DNA of 64,000 nt. It comes from Bolinopsis microptera. Its lineage: Eukaryota; Ctenophora; Tentaculata; Lobata; Bolinopsidae. The stretch lies in assembly GCF_026151205.1 (NCBI RefSeq), contig NC_087075.1, positions 4,376,359 through 4,440,358 of the forward strand, written 5' to 3'. Under the pieces are notes generated by a model. The model was not told the DNA's origin, did no database searches, and was given only the letters and a program-made list of their open reading frames with translations. This document shows positions 60,991 to 64,000 of this stretch, piece by piece. Each line of letters opens with the position of its first letter. Position 1 is the first letter of the stretch. A program made the position numbers and the translations under genes.

Positions 60991-61275
60991 ATACTGTAGA
61001 ATTGTAGAAACAGAGCAGGTACCTCCGCAAGTAATCCTCGCACAGCTCGTATATTACAGTACTAAATATTATTACAGTACTAAATATTATTTATATTCCA
61101 CATTCCACATGCTATTAACAGAATAGTTTAGGTTTTGATTTAAACTTTTAAATCATGTTTTCTCTACTTAGGAGCGCAAAAATGAAAAATATTTAAATTG
61201 CAACTAGTCTCTCAAAGTGGAAACTGTAGAAACAGAGCAGGTACCTCCGCAAGCAATTCTCGCTTGGTACTATAC
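60991..61275. repeat. Short block duplicated 230 bases apart
   Basis: GTAGAAACAGAGCAGGTACC then TCCGCAAG is present near 61004 and near 61228. On the minus strand each copy ends CTTGCGGAG|GTACCTG, a donor-like site, so an exon-end duplication is possible; no family match was seen. Confidence 0.8.
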
Positions 61276-62785
61276 TACCTGATGTACCTTCTTGTCCAAT
61301 ATATTACATCGGAGAAGAAGAAACAGTTTTTATTGTGTTAAACCCTACTGTAAGTGTCAAGGAGAAATAACGTTTTGAAGAGGACAATGGTTAGTAACTA
61401 ACAGCTGAAGATGATATGTATTTTGAAAGCTCCTGCTACAACAAACCTTTCGTATCACTTGTTTTAAACAAATACCCTCCTATCCATGGTTAGTAATTCT
61501 TTTAATGTGTGAGGATATTATTAGTATAACTGTCAGGCATGGCTCCACTGTGTAGGTGCGGGTGGGTGCGCACCGACCCAAAGGATGTTGCACCCACTTA
61601 GTTTGGACTTGCGTCTTGCACCCACCCAAACGATTTTAAAATTTTTACACCAAAATTGTCCAATTTTGTATAAATTACGGGTCAAATATAATATACATTA
61701 TTTTATATTCTTATGTCTAATCTGTTAATTTGTTTGATTACTTTCTTCTGACTTCTACTCAATTGAGACTGTTTTGAGAGATATTGAAATACGTTTAGGA
61801 GGGTAAAATTCCGGGGTGCTTTACGGCTAGTTACGCTTAGTTACTATCAGTTCCACTATTTGATGATACTTAATACTTAATAACACATACATATGTATAC
61901 TCCACTAAGTTACACGTTGTACATTATATTATCTAGATAGTAATAACAGGACATTAGGACCATTAGACACACTTAACAGTTAAATTAAGCAGACATAATC
62001 GTAGTGTTTATATTTATAAACAGCACTGTTTATATTATAAAGATACAAGTCCAGCTCTCTAGTACATTTCACAGAGTGTATGCTGTGTGGGTAAAAACTT
62101 TACTTAACTGAAAAGCAGACGTTAAATAACTTTAACTTATTTAACTTACTTAACTGAAAAGCAGACGTTAAATAACTTAAACTTATCTAACTTACTTAAA
62201 AGACAGGAATGTAGATTGTAGGGAGTTATTAACTGTCCGCAGCCAGTTATGTAGTTATGTTAAGCAGAATTTGTAGTTTAGTCAAGTCTCAAGCCATTTC
62301 TTTAAATCAAACCATTTCATAATGTGAAAAATCTGAGCAAATCTGAGCAAATCTGAGCAAATCTGAGAAACTTGCCCAGAGCTGTCCCTTTACTCGCCGT
62401 GAGAACCTAACCCTTCCTTAAAACCGATAATGACACATTATCACATTAGCCCCATAACTTAACCCCAGCTCCTATATATAACATACATACCCCTTACAGT
62501 ACCCAATATATAGGGCACTATCACGTGACCTCTATATAAACAGACCCCTTATAATACCCAATATATAGGGCACTTTCACCACGCTTCACTTCATTCAGAA
62601 GAAAATGTGATAATGAGTTTAAACGGAGATAAGAGATACAATACCGTATCTAATATCTTCTAGGGTCTGTCTGTAGAAAGATATTATACACGAGTCAAGT
62701 GATATGGATTATTGGCAGGGTTGCTATCAGGGGATATATTTAGATGTATCGTGTGAAACCCTGATTTACCGCGGATTTTGGGGGA

Positions 62786-62936
62786 GGAAACAGCTGTGGT
62801 AAGAGTTAAGAGGAAACAGCTGTGGTAAGAGTTAAGAGGAAACAGCTGTGGTAAGAGTTAAGAGGAAACAGCTGTGGTAAGAGTTAAGAGGAAACAGCTG
62901 TGGTAAGAGTTAAGAGGAAACAGCTGTGGTAAGACG
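62786..62936. repeat. 26-bp array, 6 copies, with CAGCTG
   Basis: Each unit contains AGGAAACAGCTGTGGTAAGA then GTTAAG, essentially perfect over six copies. CAGCTG is an E-box and TGTGGT a Runx-type core; regulation is only a possibility. Confidence 0.95.
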
Positions 62937-63927
62937 GTTTTACTGTGATATCAATCTCGTCTTTGATACGTCTTGGCAATGAAGTGTGTGGTTAAGTTAT
63001 CTGAATATTGCATGAATGATATTATAAGAGAAGAAGAATACATGTTAAGACTGGCCGGGAACTGAGGAGATAATTAAAATTTAAATAATAATCTGGCTAG
63101 CTTCCAAGGGCCTTAATTTACTAAAAATCCGTTTCTAAGCTGAAGAGAGTACTGTGCAATTTGAATAATTCTACAGTATGTGGAACTAGTACATACCACG
63201 TTAATTAGGACCTTCTTTTCTTCTTATTGACTGAATGCTTTGTGAAATTCTAGTCACTGATAAAGGATGTGTTTAACTTTTGGGCTTACCGGGCCGCGAA
63301 CTTGGGGAAGTACCTCTTATACTAAGCAAGGACTGGATACTTAAATACTTGAAAAGATATTATCTGTAATACTGCACTGGTGTATAGTATGGAAGCAAGT
63401 AATTAAGGGCCTATCACGTCCAGTTATGACTAAAATAGCTTATCGATACGTTTTCTCAAGTTCGTGAAGGGACAGTTAAAATAGGAACGTTTTTAAAAGA
63501 GCTTTAAAAATTCTAGAGATTGAGCTGATGAGATGGTAACAGGAAGAGCTGGAAGACGATCTTACAAGGCCATATTGTGGTAAATGATCAAACAATAAAA
63601 ATGGTCAGAATATTTTCAAATTTGTTGAATAATGGATCCGTCATATTATTTAGATTGGAAGTGTAAAAGAACTGGTTAGTAGCAATTGAATTGTACTGGA
63701 ATTTATTATTAAGCTATATCATCTTTAAGCTATTGATATCACCTTAGCAGCAAGTTTTAATATATTATATAATATTAAATCCCTTTAATCTCAACTTTAG
63801 TGACTTAATTCATTGTAATCTGGATAGCTCTATATCCAGTAATTGAATCGGAATCTAAACTTAAGACTCTCTTTAACGGACCTCAATGAAATTGCTTTGA
63901 TAAAATTAATGACCCGTATCAACAAGG

Positions 63928-63973
63928 CTATGGTAACTAACTATGGTAACTAGCTATGGTAACTATGGTAACA
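63928..63973. repeat. CTATGGTAACTA units, 4-5 copies
   Basis: Short tandem units near the window end, each containing an X-box half-site (GGTAAC). Confidence 0.85.
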
Positions 63974-64000
63974 TGGCTATTATAATTAATGATAAAACAG

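Larger units (their letters stand above)
60702..64000. other. Upstream intron or 5' flank, no exon recognised
   Basis: This should hold the rest of the ephrin-binding domain and the signal peptide unless they lie past the window end. I found no frame matching those motifs. It contains a short duplicated block (60991..61046 and 61225..61275), a duplicated AACTGAAAAGCAGACGTTAA block (62105 and 62150), ATCTGAGCAA units (62330..62365), TATAGGGCACT-type repeats (62505 and 62563), a 26-bp array (62786..62936) and CTATGGTAACTA units (63928..63973). Confidence 0.55.

Overview
The window is eukaryotic (animal) genomic DNA. It is AT-rich, full of introns and crowded with tandem repeats. It holds no bacterial-type operons, no long intact single-exon genes, and no rRNA, tRNA or CRISPR that I can support.

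The one gene I can support is an Eph-family receptor tyrosine kinase on the minus strand, spanning at least 4064..~60640. I assembled it by hand from 16 short exons. Read N to C (high to low coordinates) they give: the end of the ephrin-binding domain (about 60464..60639, edges uncertain), the Cys-rich region (55347..55475, 54254..54412), a possible fragment of the first fibronectin III domain (53499..53607), a full membrane-proximal fibronectin III domain (51357..51545 plus 48545..48740), a transmembrane helix (in 48545..48740), a juxtamembrane segment with the paired tyrosines of Eph receptors (23436..23589), an apparently complete tyrosine kinase domain (21243..21312 to 6773..6942), and a SAM domain with a short tail and stop codon (4482..4597, 4064..4308). 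From 51545 down to the stop, all splice sites are GT-AG and all codon phases join. The first coding exons (signal peptide and most of the ephrin-binding domain) were not found and may lie beyond 64000 or be too short to see.

The rest is intron and flank. The 25-kb intron between the membrane and juxtamembrane exons holds a 3-kb hierarchical minisatellite (37736..40682), a 2-kb array with matching inverted ends (40685..42717), a 46-bp perfect inverted repeat (33128..33238) and several smaller arrays. One 20-bp satellite monomer carrying both CACGTG and TGACGTCA recurs at several intron sites in both orientations. Two splice donors of the gene are duplicated nearby. One of these, at the transmembrane exon, would give a membrane-anchored receptor without a kinase if the second donor were used.

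The organism is probably an invertebrate. The divergent Eph sequence and intron-rich, satellite-rich AT-rich DNA would fit an early-branching animal such as a cnidarian, but the sequence alone does not settle this.
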